The notes: generated by a model from the letters alone, not told the origin. Positions 1 through 8,651 are shown, numbered from the stretch's first letter. The stretch: 13,725 nt of DNA from an uncultured Bacteroidales bacterium (GCA_903929065.1 CAIYTJ010000249.1:1-13725), one strand, 5' to 3'. Numbers and translations: made by a program.

Positions 1-2233
1 AGCAATTTGTAATTTTGTCGTATAAATACCACAATTGGATGGACGATTTTGCTGTTGAATTAGAAAAAATTGAGTTGTTGATTTTCACATACATGATGCG
101 GGTCAGCTTTAAAACCGCTTCGCTATCCTGATTTCCAACGGCATCGAAAACACAGTGATTTACAGCCAACGAACCTCCAATGGTCGATTCATCGTAACCG
201 CCACGGTAATAATTCAATGCATAATCTGTAAAATTGGAAAAAACGGTATTATTGAAAATAACAGTTTCGGCATTGTACTTGCCGTCTTCCTTTTCCTCGG
301 CAAGATTGAAACCACGGTATGAATCGCGTAAAACCGAGTTTGAAATGACTATGGAATCGGCCATGGTGCAATACCAACAATTGAAAATAGAACCACCTTT
401 AGCGCTGAAATCTAAAATTTCGCAATTGTCAATAAACAACGAATAACCCAGTGCGTGAGGAGCTGTTACGAAAGCAAATTTCGGTGTCACGGCATTTTTA
501 TTGTCACCTTCGCCATCAATTTTCAATCCTTTGACCCGAAGAGCGGCACCTGAATTAATTTCGAACAATGGCTCATCTGCGTTGGTTGATTGCATTTTAA
601 TGACCGGTTTTGTTTTCAGTTTGGATGAAGAACGAATAGTTAAATTATTAGTAATTTGAATTTTCTTTGTCAAGATATGAACGCCAGAATCAAGCATCAA
701 AATATCACCCACATTTGCTTTGTTGACAGCTTCGTACAAGTTATTAGTTCCGGGTTTTACTTTGATGGTTTTTCCTTTTAAAGATTCCTTTTTCGTCAAA
801 ACTGAATCCGGTTTAAACCATGTTGGTCCGCAATTTTTTGGATTGGCAATATCAATTTTTGTTTTTTCGTTTGGAATTTGCAAAGCGCCTACGACCGGAT
901 TTTTGCGCTCAACACCTAAAATATCCATTTTCACAAATTGGTTTTTTTCGGCAGGTGTTTGAGTATAAACCAATTCAACGCCGGAAATGGTTGATTTTAA
1001 AATTTCTCCGAAAACTGCACCATTATCTTTTGTCGCACCGTTTTTGTTGATCATTAGGTTGTTGGCAAATGTAAAACCGTCAGTTTTATCATAACTTTTT
1101 ATCAACTCAGTAGCATTCGGGCAATAAACCAAATTGTCTTTAACAGTAACATTTTGTGGTGCTACAATTCGGTTACGCTCACTTACACCAACACATAAAT
1201 TCCATGGTAACGAGCAATCATAATAGGTATTATTGGCAAAAAGTACATTTTTCACAGGCGCGTAACCACTTGCCGGCGAATTCGGTATGCCATTCATAAT
1301 AGTCAGCGGCGAACGGAATTCATCTCCTCTTAGTTTGTAGAAATAATTGTTGAAAATTTTATGACCTTCGTTGATAATGCGGATTCCGCCTGTAAATGGT
1401 TTGCCATTGCCAATAAACCAGTTTCCGGAAACGGTGGCACGATTGCCATGGCGAAGGACTAAGCTTCCTTCCGATTCAAAAAAGGTATTGTTAATGAACT
1501 TGTTATCGCACGATTTATTGGAAATAATTTCCACTTCACCATTGCAATGTTCGAAGTAATTTTCCTGAACGGTTGATTCTGAACTGAATGTACATACTTC
1601 ACTAGTTCCTATGCGGATGGATTCTCCACCATTAGACCCGAGCCGGGGGCGTGGTCCAAAATAATTTCGGTAGATTAAGTGATGGTTATGAATGCTGTTA
1701 GAATCATTTGGGCATACAATTAAAGTTGTGCCAATGTTGGTTTTTCCTCCAAAATAGCAATACTCAACGGTGTTATTTTTCCCCCACAAAGCTACCCAGT
1801 TATCTTCGGTTTCACGGGTGGGTTGATTGAACTTTTCAACAACACAATTAGAAACAACACAATTATAGGCATAATCTTTTTCAGAAGTTTTAAAATCTAT
1901 CAAAGTCCTTCCGGGTGTTGAACCATTAATAAATTTTAAACCGGAAACGTGAAGCCAGCTTCCTGAAATTGATAAGTTTGATTTACCTTCAATCAATACT
2001 TCTCCTGATGTTTCGGCTTTCAAATAAATATATTTTCCTTTTTTCCCATTGGCTTTAAAAACAAGTTGAACATCCTTCCAAACTCCATTAGCCATAATGA
2101 TTTCATCACCCGGCAAAGCAGATTTCATGAATAGATTATAATCAGTTATGTTACTTACCTTGAGAACTCTTGCCGATGCCAAAGTAATGGAAAGAAAGAT
2201 GATGATTAGGACAAGAAATAAACGTGTTTTCAT
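1..2233 (-). CDS. Secreted polysaccharide lyase, family PL6 (alginate lyase / chondroitinase B type), C-terminus cut by window edge
   Basis: This frame is open from an ATG at 2233 to the left edge: 744 codons with no stop, so the C-terminus is missing. Residues 1-21 form a type I signal peptide (hydrophobic stretch, then A-S-A); there is no lipobox cysteine, so the enzyme is periplasmic or secreted. Residues about 22-450 form the first parallel beta-helix, with the PL6 signature RPRLGSNGGESIRIGTS at 195-211. Lys240 and Arg261 fit the catalytic base and acid of PL6. Asn201, Glu233 and Glu235 fit the calcium ligands; compared from memory with the alginate lyase AlyGC (K220, R241, N181, E213, E215) the offset is a constant 20. 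A second beta-helix begins near residue 488, as in two-domain PL6 enzymes. Such enzymes cleave uronate polysaccharides by beta-elimination. Alginate is favoured over dermatan sulfate by inference from context. It is last of the four visible operon genes, 115 bases after the lipoprotein gene. Confidence 0.9.
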   Translation of the reverse strand, partial: MKTRLFLVLIIIFLSITLASARVLKVSNITDYNLFMKSALPGDEIIMANGVWKDVQLVFKANGKKGKYIYLKAETSGEVLIEGKSNLSISGSWLHVSGLKFINGSTPGRTLIDFKTSEKDYAYNCVVSNCVVEKFNQPTRETEDNWVALWGKNNTVEYCYFGGKTNIGTTLIVCPNDSNSIHNHHLIYRNYFGPRPRLGSNGGESIRIGTSEVCTFSSESTVQENYFEHCNGEVEIISNKSCDNKFINNTFFESEGSLVLRHGNRATVSGNWFIGNGKPFTGGIRIINEGHKIFNNYFYKLRGDEFRSPLTIMNGIPNSPASGYAPVKNVLFANNTYYDCSLPWNLCVGVSERNRIVAPQNVTVKDNLVYCPNATELIKSYDKTDGFTFANNLMINKNGATKDNGAVFGEILKSTISGVELVYTQTPAEKNQFVKMDILGVERKNPVVGALQIPNEKTKIDIANPKNCGPTWFKPDSVLTKKESLKGKTIKVKPGTNNLYEAVNKANVGDILMLDSGVHILTKKIQITNNLTIRSSSKLKTKPVIKMQSTNADEPLFEINSGAALRVKGLKIDGEGDNKNAVTPKFAFVTAPHALGYSLFIDNCEILDFSAKGGSIFNCWYCTMADSIVISNSVLRDSYRGFNLAEEKEDGKYNAETVIFNNTVFSNFTDYALNYYRGGYDESTIGGSLAVNHCVFDAVGNQDSEAVLKLTRIMYVKINNSIFSNSTAKSSIQLWYLYDKITNC

Positions 2234-2262
2234 TTTTTGTAGTGTAAAAATTACGATGTAAA

Positions 2263-2281
2263 AAATAAGCTTATCTTATTT
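2263..2281 (-). terminator. Weak AT-rich terminator-like hairpin just before the lyase gene
   Basis: On the minus strand a 7-bp stem (AAATAAG / CTTATTT, 5-base loop) runs straight into a T-rich tract, 30 bases before the lyase start codon. The stem has one G-C pair, so termination would be partial at best. It could be a chance AT-rich inverted repeat. Confidence 0.3.
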
Positions 2282-2303
2282 GAAGACAAGATTGAAAATT
2301 AAA

Positions 2304-2335
2304 TTCCACTGTCGGATTTTACTCTAACAGTGGAA
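2304..2335 (-). other. Intercistronic stem-loop between lipoprotein and lyase genes
   Basis: A perfect 9-bp stem (TTCCACTGT / ACAGTGGAA, 14-base loop) begins 14 bases after the lipoprotein stop codon, on the transcribed strand. The sequence after it (ATTTAATTTT) is only a weak U tract, so it may be a leaky terminator or an mRNA-stabilising or processing hairpin that lowers lyase expression relative to the binding and uptake genes. The stem is clear; the role is inference. Confidence 0.6.
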
Positions 2336-2348
2336 CTTTTCAAAGAAA

Positions 2349-3419
2349 TTATTTAATTATGGCAGCAACAAACTTTTGTTTAGCAACCGTGAGTGCGTAA
2401 TTTGAGGCTTTTACACTTCCGTCGGTTGTCAAAGGATTATCCCTTGATGATGAGGCAGTTGTAATAGCTGAGGTGAAAGTTGTTTTAGAAGCTTGTGGCA
2501 CCTGACCACTTGCAGTTCCTACAGCTATTGTAGCATTATAGGCTATTGCAGCTGTTATTGAATCATTTAACGCTCTGCGGTCAGAGACATTTGCAACAAA
2601 AGCAGTTCTTGGAGCTACCAAGTTATTCATTGCTGTTACAGCTTGTGCATAAGTCAAAGCACTAGGTGCAGAGAATAAAGTTGAATCCGTTCTTAAAACA
2701 GTCAAATAATTTGTTTTAATTGTTGGCAAATACTGATTTATGTCATATCCAACTACACTTTTATTTACAATTACGAGTTGAGCAGCTACATAATTAGTTG
2801 AATTTGTAATAAATGTAGTGAGATCTGGCATTATTGCAGCCTTGAAAGCGGCCTTTGCCGTTTTTAATGCATCCAATGCGGCAAGAACCTGACGGTCAAT
2901 CGTTGTAATCAAATCGCGCGTTCCAATAGCAAGTGCAATAGCATTGCTAAACTGTGTTTTGTCATATTGTAAAACATTACCGGCAGCACTTCCAACTATG
3001 ATTGTATTGTTATAGTTTGTGGCAGAAACAATTGAATCATTCAGTTCTCGTAAATCAGCAATATTTAATTTTGCACGAAACGTTTTCCCCGGAACGGCAA
3101 GAGAGCTGTTTCCGGCTACAATCTGTGCAATTGTAACGCCTGGTGTAAAAATTATTGTAGAGTCAGCCTTCAAAGCAGCAACATAACTTGCTTTGTATGC
3201 AGCAAAAGAAGCTGTGCTTGCAACTGCAAAATCACCTTTTTTATAGCTGACTTTACAACTGTCAACAAAAAGTTTTTCAGCTTTAACGAATTTCCCAAAC
3301 TGGTCAATATATTGATCTAATGTTTTTGGAGTAACGACAATTGGTTCATCCACAGTACATGAGCTTAAACCAAACCCCATTAAAACAATAAGAAGGAATA
3401 TTTTTTCTATATATTTCAT
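2349..3419 (-). CDS. Surface lipoprotein of four FIVAR-like helical modules (SusE/SusF position)
   Basis: 356 aa. A signal sequence ends in the lipobox G-L-S-S-C, so Cys21 should be lipidated. The rest is rich in Ala, Thr and Ser and is built from a duplicated unit of about 159 residues: 40-197 matches 199-355, most clearly at RELNDSI (124-130) and RALNDSI (282-288), each followed by an Ala-rich segment with a G[ST]AxG turn and a closing helix. Each unit splits into two related modules, giving four at about 40-115, 124-197, 199-278 and 284-355. The pattern (L..I..A, then G..xG, then F..AI..A, then a helix ending F.AAI) resembles FIVAR-type modules found in extracellular bacterial proteins. 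It lies 19 bases after the susD-like gene, where SusE/SusF glycan-binding lipoproteins usually sit, so glycan capture or presentation to the transporter is the likely role. No catalytic motif was seen. Module assignment is by eye. Confidence 0.8.
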   Translation of the reverse strand: MKYIEKIFLLIVLMGFGLSSCTVDEPIVVTPKTLDQYIDQFGKFVKAEKLFVDSCKVSYKKGDFAVASTASFAAYKASYVAALKADSTIIFTPGVTIAQIVAGNSSLAVPGKTFRAKLNIADLRELNDSIVSATNYNNTIIVGSAAGNVLQYDKTQFSNAIALAIGTRDLITTIDRQVLAALDALKTAKAAFKAAIMPDLTTFITNSTNYVAAQLVIVNKSVVGYDINQYLPTIKTNYLTVLRTDSTLFSAPSALTYAQAVTAMNNLVAPRTAFVANVSDRRALNDSITAAIAYNATIAVGTASGQVPQASKTTFTSAITTASSSRDNPLTTDGSVKASNYALTVAKQKFVAAIIK

Positions 3420-3438
3420 AATTTATTTTTTTAGAGGA

Positions 3439-4992
3439 TTAATAATTTGGATTTTGAGGAATAACCAAATCGTTATTTGTATCAATTTCCTGTTGAGGAA
3501 TTGGTAATAATAAGCGATATGAATTAAAGAAATTTGCTGTTGGTGGGATAATTGGATAAAATTTTGAATAAAGAACTGTCCAGTCTGTAGTAAAGACAGC
3601 TGTTTTCAAAATATTAATCGCTTTTTCAGGATCACCATAGGATGTATTCATGCGCAATAAATCGAACCAACGTTGATCTTCAAAAGCGAGCTCCAGGCGT
3701 CTTTCATTGTAGACAGCATCCAACGCTTCAGTTTTTGAACCAAAAGGAGTTGTATAAGTTGGAACTCCGGCTCTGGTGCGAATAGCATTAACATCTGCAC
3801 GAGCATCATCCGGATTTGCTCCCTGTGCCAAAATCTCAGCATGCAATAATTGAATGTCAGCATAACGAATCACAATCCAGTCGTTTTCACCCTGCAGAGC
3901 CTGAGTCATGTTAGCATCTATAAACTTTGAAACATAATTCACATTCGTTGTGCCTTTTAACCATGTCCGGAAAGTAGCATCAATACGAGTATCAGTAGGA
4001 TTAGCTTTGAAAAACGCCATCATTTCCGGAGTTGGATTGTTGTTGCCAAGCGGTGTTCCAACTTTCAGAAATAAGTTAGCTGAACCATCAGGTGCAAATG
4101 TTCCCCAGAACGGAGAACCAATTCCTTGTGCACCACCTTTGTATCGAACAGCAAAAATAATTTCCTTGTTCATCTCATTAGCAATATTGAATATGTTTGC
4201 AAATGCACTTGGCATTGTTCCTTTATCAGTTAGAAGTCCATAACCAGGCGCAGCCATAACTTCTTCAATTAATCCTTTTGCCAATGCCAGATTTGCATCC
4301 CCACCCAAAGTCATATAAACTTTTGCCAGCATTCCTTTAGCAGCCCATTTGGTTACTCTGCCTATGTCATTAGTTGAATAAGAGGCAGGAAGTTGATTCG
4401 CAGCTTTTGTTAAATCAGGTATAATGATGTCATTATAAATTTCAGCAACTGGTCTGCGGGTCAATGTTTTAGCTTCAACCTGATCAATAACTTTAGTGAC
4501 TTTAAACATGTCACCCCAAAGTGTTACCAGTTGGAAATAATGAAATCCCCGCATAAATGATAATTCGCCTTCGTATTGCGCACGGTCAGTTTCGACAGGT
4601 ACATAAGTTTGACCAGGGGCAACTGCAGGCAAAATAGCGTTAATGTTCATGATATTCTGGAAATATACATACCAGTAACTGTAAAGCAACGGCTCACTTG
4701 GTGATGTGCGAAAAAACTTTATATCGCAAAGATCCACACGTTCCCCACTACCGGTTCCGGTTGAAGCGACACAACTGTTATCACTTCTGTTTTCAGTAAA
4801 TTTCCATTCAGAATTCATGATATTCGCCATGCCGGCGTAACAACCAACAACACCATCATTAACGCGTTCTTTCGTTGTAAAAAAGTTTACCTGAGTCAAT
4901 TTTGACTCAGGTTTGTCAATGATAAGATCTTCGCAGGCAGTGAAAGCCATTAAAGAAAACATTGCAATTAAGATTCCTATTTTATTTTTCAT
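3439..4992 (-). CDS. SusD/RagB-family glycan-binding outer-membrane lipoprotein
   Basis: 517 aa, the usual length for SusD. A signal sequence ends A-F-T-A-C, placing the lipidated Cys at 20. Typical SusD features follow: an N-terminal FFTTKERVNDGVVGCYAGM-like segment near residue 37, the helical central region containing YWYVYFQNIMNINAIL, a NAIRTRAGV-type segment, the NERRLELAFEDQRWFDLLRM motif late in the protein, and the C-terminal LLPIPQQEID...NPNY signature at 495-517. SusD proteins cap the SusC barrel at the cell surface and deliver bound oligosaccharides. The gene follows the susC-like gene by 72 bases on the same strand and surely shares its transcript. The ligand cannot be read from sequence; the adjacent PL6 lyase points to a uronate polysaccharide. 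Confidence 0.96.
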   Translation of the reverse strand: MKNKIGILIAMFSLMAFTACEDLIIDKPESKLTQVNFFTTKERVNDGVVGCYAGMANIMNSEWKFTENRSDNSCVASTGTGSGERVDLCDIKFFRTSPSEPLLYSYWYVYFQNIMNINAILPAVAPGQTYVPVETDRAQYEGELSFMRGFHYFQLVTLWGDMFKVTKVIDQVEAKTLTRRPVAEIYNDIIIPDLTKAANQLPASYSTNDIGRVTKWAAKGMLAKVYMTLGGDANLALAKGLIEEVMAAPGYGLLTDKGTMPSAFANIFNIANEMNKEIIFAVRYKGGAQGIGSPFWGTFAPDGSANLFLKVGTPLGNNNPTPEMMAFFKANPTDTRIDATFRTWLKGTTNVNYVSKFIDANMTQALQGENDWIVIRYADIQLLHAEILAQGANPDDARADVNAIRTRAGVPTYTTPFGSKTEALDAVYNERRLELAFEDQRWFDLLRMNTSYGDPEKAINILKTAVFTTDWTVLYSKFYPIIPPTANFFNSYRLLLPIPQQEIDTNNDLVIPQNPNY

Positions 4993-5064
4993 TTTTCATT
5001 TTATTTTAAACCGATTAATCGAATCAGAAAACCGGAAGTAAATAGCTAAATTAAATTTTTACAA

Positions 5065-8000
5065 TTAAAAGTTAATGTCAACACCAAGTGTATAAGTCCT
5101 GTTCAATGGAAACGATCCGCGTTGATATCCATCAACCAACGGGAAAGCGCTGGAATATGGACCTGTATTCATACGTGCTTCAGGATTTATTCCTGTATAA
5201 CCTTTACCCATTATATAGAACAGGTTTGACGCCGAACAATAAACCCTGAATTGGCTTAAACCAATAGCTTTTACAATTCTCTCAGGAATTTTGTATCCGA
5301 AAGTAAAATCACGCATAGCACAATAAGAAGCATCTTTCATAACATAATCAGTCAATTCCAAATCACCTCCTGAGGTAGTTTTATCATAAGTAGTTTTTCC
5401 ATCGCCCGGGTATGAAGGACTTACCCAACGATTTGCAGTATAAGCTTTATTTATACGAAGTGATTCATTGTAGTTATAATTACCATCTATAAGTTTTCCT
5501 CCTTGTACACCCTGAATCAAAAAGCTTAAATCAAAACCAGTAAATGTAAATGTGTTGGTAATACCATATGTGAAATCAGGAAATGGAGTGCCAAGGATTA
5601 CTCTGTCAAGCGGATCAATTGCATTATCACCATTGGTATTCACTACTTTTAATCCACCAACAAGAGGAGCAAATTTTGTATAATTGAATGGGACTCCGTT
5701 TTTATCAGTTACTGCTTTTGCTGCAGCTACTTCGGCGAAAGAAGACCAAACACCATCGCTTTTGTAGCCAAAATATTGAATGGACGGTTGACCTACAATG
5801 GCACGATAAACTTCACTACGTTCTCCAAAGTTGTCCTGGTACGAGCGACCACCATAATCAAGAAGCGTGTTTTTATTCGTTGATAGATTAGCATTGGTTT
5901 TCCATGTGAAACCTTTTGAATCAATATTGGTTGTTGTAAGTTCAAATTCAAGTCCCTGATTGTTCACTTTCCCGATATTGTTCCAAAAAGTTTTATGACC
6001 AGTGATGTACATCGAAGGCTGTTGGAGTAATAATTGTATGGTATTTGAATTATAATAATTTAGGGTTATACTCAATCGATTATTAAAAAGACCTAAATCC
6101 AAACCATAATTTCCTTCAGCAGTCTGTTCCCAGGTTATATTTTCATTACCAAGAAAATCATCGCTTGAAGCCAAACCAGGAATCAAATTTCCATTTCCGG
6201 CACCTGTATTATAATTTGAAGTATTCAAGGTGTTCATGTACGAATATTGAGGAATATTATTATTCCCTGTCAAACCATAGCTGGCACGGATTTTTAAATT
6301 TGATAACCAGTCGAATTTTTTCAGGAAGCTTTCTTCAGAAGCACGCCAACCTATTGAACCTGCAGGGAAAGTTCCCCATTTATGACCTTCGGCAAATTTT
6401 GAACTTCCATCAGTACGAACGCTTGCAGTGAACAAGTACTTTCCTTTATAAGCATACATCAAACGGGCAATAAATGATTCCATCGCTTCCGTATAATAAA
6501 GTGATGTTACACCGGGAATTGCAGCAGTGCTGCCACTTGCCGGTGTATCCATAATTAATGCAGATGCATAATTAAATGATAGTATTTGTTCGTCTGGGAA
6601 ACCTGTACCAACAATTTGATTGTACTTGTTGGCAGTTTGTTGGTAAGTTACACCAAGTAAACCGGTAATATCATGATCACCTATTTTTTTGTTGTAATTC
6701 AAGGTGTTTTCAGTCAACAATTCGGTGTGTAAAGTGGTTTGACGTGTCAATGTGTTTGGCACACCATAAGCAGAAGCTCCTGATTGTTGTTTGTTGTTAT
6801 ATTCTTTATATTGAGTATAAGCACTGTTAGATGTTTTAAATTGCAAGCCCGGCAATATGTTGATGGTTATATATGTGCTGCTTTGCAAACGATAATCATT
6901 GGTTGAAATATCCGTGCGTTCGTTTTGTGATTCAGGTTGTTGAACCGTAGAACCGGATAAACTGGCTCCAACAATATTCCAATATTCGCCGTTTAAGCCC
7001 GGACCACTAATATTGACAGCACTAAAATCATTTGCCTGAGCCCAATCACCTGCAATTCTTCCGGTCAAGGCAGCTGTTGCTGCATTATGTCTTACGGGCA
7101 ACCAGGATGGATAACGCATGAAATTTGTCAGGTTGACTGCAGGTTTGATTTGTTGGCTGTAAGTAGGTGATAAACTTACTCCAATAGTTACAGCTTTAGA
7201 AAGATTAACATCGATTTTTGCACGAAGACTATATTTATTATAACTGCTTAAGCGCATGATTCCATCTTCACTTTGATAGTTTCCTGAAAGAAAATACTTT
7301 ACGTTTTTGTCACCACCTGAAGCGCTTAACTGATAACTTTGGTTGGAACCATTTTCACGCAATGCCTGATTCATCCAATTTGTTGGTTGATCGATAAAGT
7401 ATTTTTCAACTAACCAGGCTGCTTTATCTGCATCAGGCAAAAGGTTGAATTTCATCGTATTGGTTGTTCCATCAACGGTAGGATCTTTCATTCGTAAAGC
7501 TGCTTCGTTATAAAACATCTGAACATAATCCGATTGATTCATTAAATCTGGAATTTTTAAAGCTGTACGAATTCCAGAATACATTTTGAAATTATATTTC
7601 GGTTTGGCAATGTTTCCGGTCTTTGTGGTAACAAGAATTACACCACCAGCTGCACGGGAACCATACATAGCAGCCGAAGCAGCATCTTTCAACACTTCAA
7701 TGGATTCCACATCACCCATGCTGACTGAAGCTAAACCATCCGGAATCGGAACTCCATCAACAACTACCAGCGGGGTTACCGCAGCACTGATAGAACCCAT
7801 ACCACGAACACGAATGACGGGAGCTTCACCGGCTAATGGATCGTTTTGTTGAACACTAACTCCTGCTAGTTTTCCCTGTAGTGCCTGATCCACGCGTGAT
7901 ACAGGAATGTCTTCCATTTTATCACTTTTTATGGAAGAAACAGCTCCGGTCAAATGCGATTTTTGTGTTGTACCATAAGCTACAACCACTACTTCATCCA

Positions 8001-8328
8001 TCGTTTTGCTGTCTTCATCCATCGAAAGATCGATTTCTTTTAAATTTCCAACCGTTCTTATTTCGGTTTTATAACCAATATAAGAATAGGTAATTACTGA
8101 TTTGCTGTCTGGAACCTGAATGGAATATTTACCATTTGCGTCGGTAATAGTTCCCGTTTTAGTTCCAATGACTTTAATGTTAACTCCGATTAACGGTTCT
8201 TTGTGATTGTCAGTAACTGTTCCAGTTACTTTCAGTTGTGCAAACGCACCTGCAGTGTTCATGCATAGTAGAATGAACATCCACACTAAGTTCTTAAGTA
8301 ATCGCTTGCTGTTTCTGCTTTTTTTCAT
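5065..8328 (-). CDS. SusC/RagA-family TonB-dependent outer-membrane transporter
   Basis: 1087 aa. Residues 1-30 are a signal peptide ending A-F-A. A carboxypeptidase-D regulatory-like beta-sandwich lies at about 33-105 (GTVTDNHKEPLIGVNI to IDLSMDE), then the TonB box DEVVVVAYG at 111-119, the plug domain at about 122-238 (including VRGMGSI, VVVDGVPI and EVLKDAASAAMYGSRAAGGV) and a long beta-barrel ending in the outer-membrane signal Y-T-L-G-V-D-I-N-F with a terminal Phe. It imports oligosaccharides across the outer membrane using TonB energy, in complex with the SusD protein encoded next. No N-terminal STN domain is present, so it is a plain SusC and not one of the transducers that work with an anti-sigma/ECF pair. 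It is the first gene of the operon, with a leader of about 160 nt and its own promoter. The start at 8328 gives a complete signal peptide. Confidence 0.97.
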   Translation of the reverse strand: MKKSRNSKRLLKNLVWMFILLCMNTAGAFAQLKVTGTVTDNHKEPLIGVNIKVIGTKTGTITDANGKYSIQVPDSKSVITYSYIGYKTEIRTVGNLKEIDLSMDEDSKTMDEVVVVAYGTTQKSHLTGAVSSIKSDKMEDIPVSRVDQALQGKLAGVSVQQNDPLAGEAPVIRVRGMGSISAAVTPLVVVDGVPIPDGLASVSMGDVESIEVLKDAASAAMYGSRAAGGVILVTTKTGNIAKPKYNFKMYSGIRTALKIPDLMNQSDYVQMFYNEAALRMKDPTVDGTTNTMKFNLLPDADKAAWLVEKYFIDQPTNWMNQALRENGSNQSYQLSASGGDKNVKYFLSGNYQSEDGIMRLSSYNKYSLRAKIDVNLSKAVTIGVSLSPTYSQQIKPAVNLTNFMRYPSWLPVRHNAATAALTGRIAGDWAQANDFSAVNISGPGLNGEYWNIVGASLSGSTVQQPESQNERTDISTNDYRLQSSTYITINILPGLQFKTSNSAYTQYKEYNNKQQSGASAYGVPNTLTRQTTLHTELLTENTLNYNKKIGDHDITGLLGVTYQQTANKYNQIVGTGFPDEQILSFNYASALIMDTPASGSTAAIPGVTSLYYTEAMESFIARLMYAYKGKYLFTASVRTDGSSKFAEGHKWGTFPAGSIGWRASEESFLKKFDWLSNLKIRASYGLTGNNNIPQYSYMNTLNTSNYNTGAGNGNLIPGLASSDDFLGNENITWEQTAEGNYGLDLGLFNNRLSITLNYYNSNTIQLLLQQPSMYITGHKTFWNNIGKVNNQGLEFELTTTNIDSKGFTWKTNANLSTNKNTLLDYGGRSYQDNFGERSEVYRAIVGQPSIQYFGYKSDGVWSSFAEVAAAKAVTDKNGVPFNYTKFAPLVGGLKVVNTNGDNAIDPLDRVILGTPFPDFTYGITNTFTFTGFDLSFLIQGVQGGKLIDGNYNYNESLRINKAYTANRWVSPSYPGDGKTTYDKTTSGGDLELTDYVMKDASYCAMRDFTFGYKIPERIVKAIGLSQFRVYCSASNLFYIMGKGYTGINPEARMNTGPYSSAFPLVDGYQRGSFPLNRTYTLGVDINF

Positions 8329-8467
8329 GTACGTATTAATTTTACAGTGAATTGAAATTGATTTTGTTTGATTTTATGAAATTAGAGAGCATACTATTAA
8401 GACGGTTTAATTTAAAAGTTTTTATAATGCTGATATTCAGATAAATAAGTTTATGTATTGCTGATAA

Positions 8468-8481
8468 ATTGGCATACCAAT
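8468..8481. promoter_or_regulatory. Second operator-like palindrome, downstream of the susC start site
   Basis: ATTGGCATACCAAT is a palindrome except for one position pair. It differs by one base from ATTGGTATACCAAT, the core I recall for the hexuronate regulators UxuR/ExuR (FadR subfamily of GntR). Its centre is 16 bases from that of the palindrome at 8484-8497, and it lies about +7 to +20 from the predicted transcription start, a position suited to repression. Regulator identity is inference. Confidence 0.6.
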
Positions 8482-8483
8482 AA

Positions 8484-8497
8484 TTTGGTCGACCAAA
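8484..8497. promoter_or_regulatory. Perfect 14-bp palindrome overlapping the susC -7 box
   Basis: TTTGGTCGACCAAA is exactly self-complementary. It covers the last four bases of the -7 element and the predicted transcription start, where a bound repressor would block RNA polymerase. It shares TTGGTnnACCAA with the site 16 bases away. This form fits FadR-subfamily GntR regulators. A LacI-family protein is possible because of the central CG, but the second site has AT at its centre. Confidence 0.65.
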
Positions 8498-8524
8498 AAT
8501 ACTACAATGTTTTAAATGTACAAA
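8494..8524 (-). promoter_or_regulatory. Promoter of the susC-susD-lipoprotein-PL6 operon
   Basis: On the minus strand, TTTG (8524-8521) and TATTTTTG (8501-8494) are separated by exactly 19 bases, matching the Bacteroidota -33 TTTG / -7 TAnnTTTG consensus. Transcription should start near 8488, giving a leader of about 160 nt before the ATG at 8328. The rest of the 8329-8651 gap has no convincing gene; it is AT-rich and holds this promoter, the two palindromes and an upstream dyad at 8518-8547. Confidence 0.8.
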
Positions 8525-8547
8525 AGCTTTATTGCACTTTTTTGTAC
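8518..8547. repeat. Inverted repeat around the -33 box of the susC promoter
   Basis: Arms GTACAAAA (8518-8525) and TTTTGTAC (8540-8547) are perfectly complementary with a 14-base spacer. The left arm contains the -33 TTTG and the dyad is centred near -45 from the predicted start, a usual place for an activator. In AT-rich DNA an 8-bp dyad can occur by chance. Confidence 0.4.
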
Positions 8548-8651
8548 TTTCTGTTGTAAAACATATTTTTGTGTTAAACAAACTGGTAAATTTGCGAATC
8601 AGGCTTAATGCATTTCAATTTCTTAAAAGAGAAGATAAAGATTCATTATTA

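Noticed and set aside
234..1559. Several plus-strand open frames opposite the PL6 lyase
   Set aside because: They are antisense to a long continuous lyase frame with clear family motifs; their translations show no domain.
8342..8581. Minus-strand open frame of 79 codons upstream of the susC-like gene
   Set aside because: It overlaps the promoter and both palindromes, has composition expected of AT-rich noncoding DNA and shows no recognisable domain.
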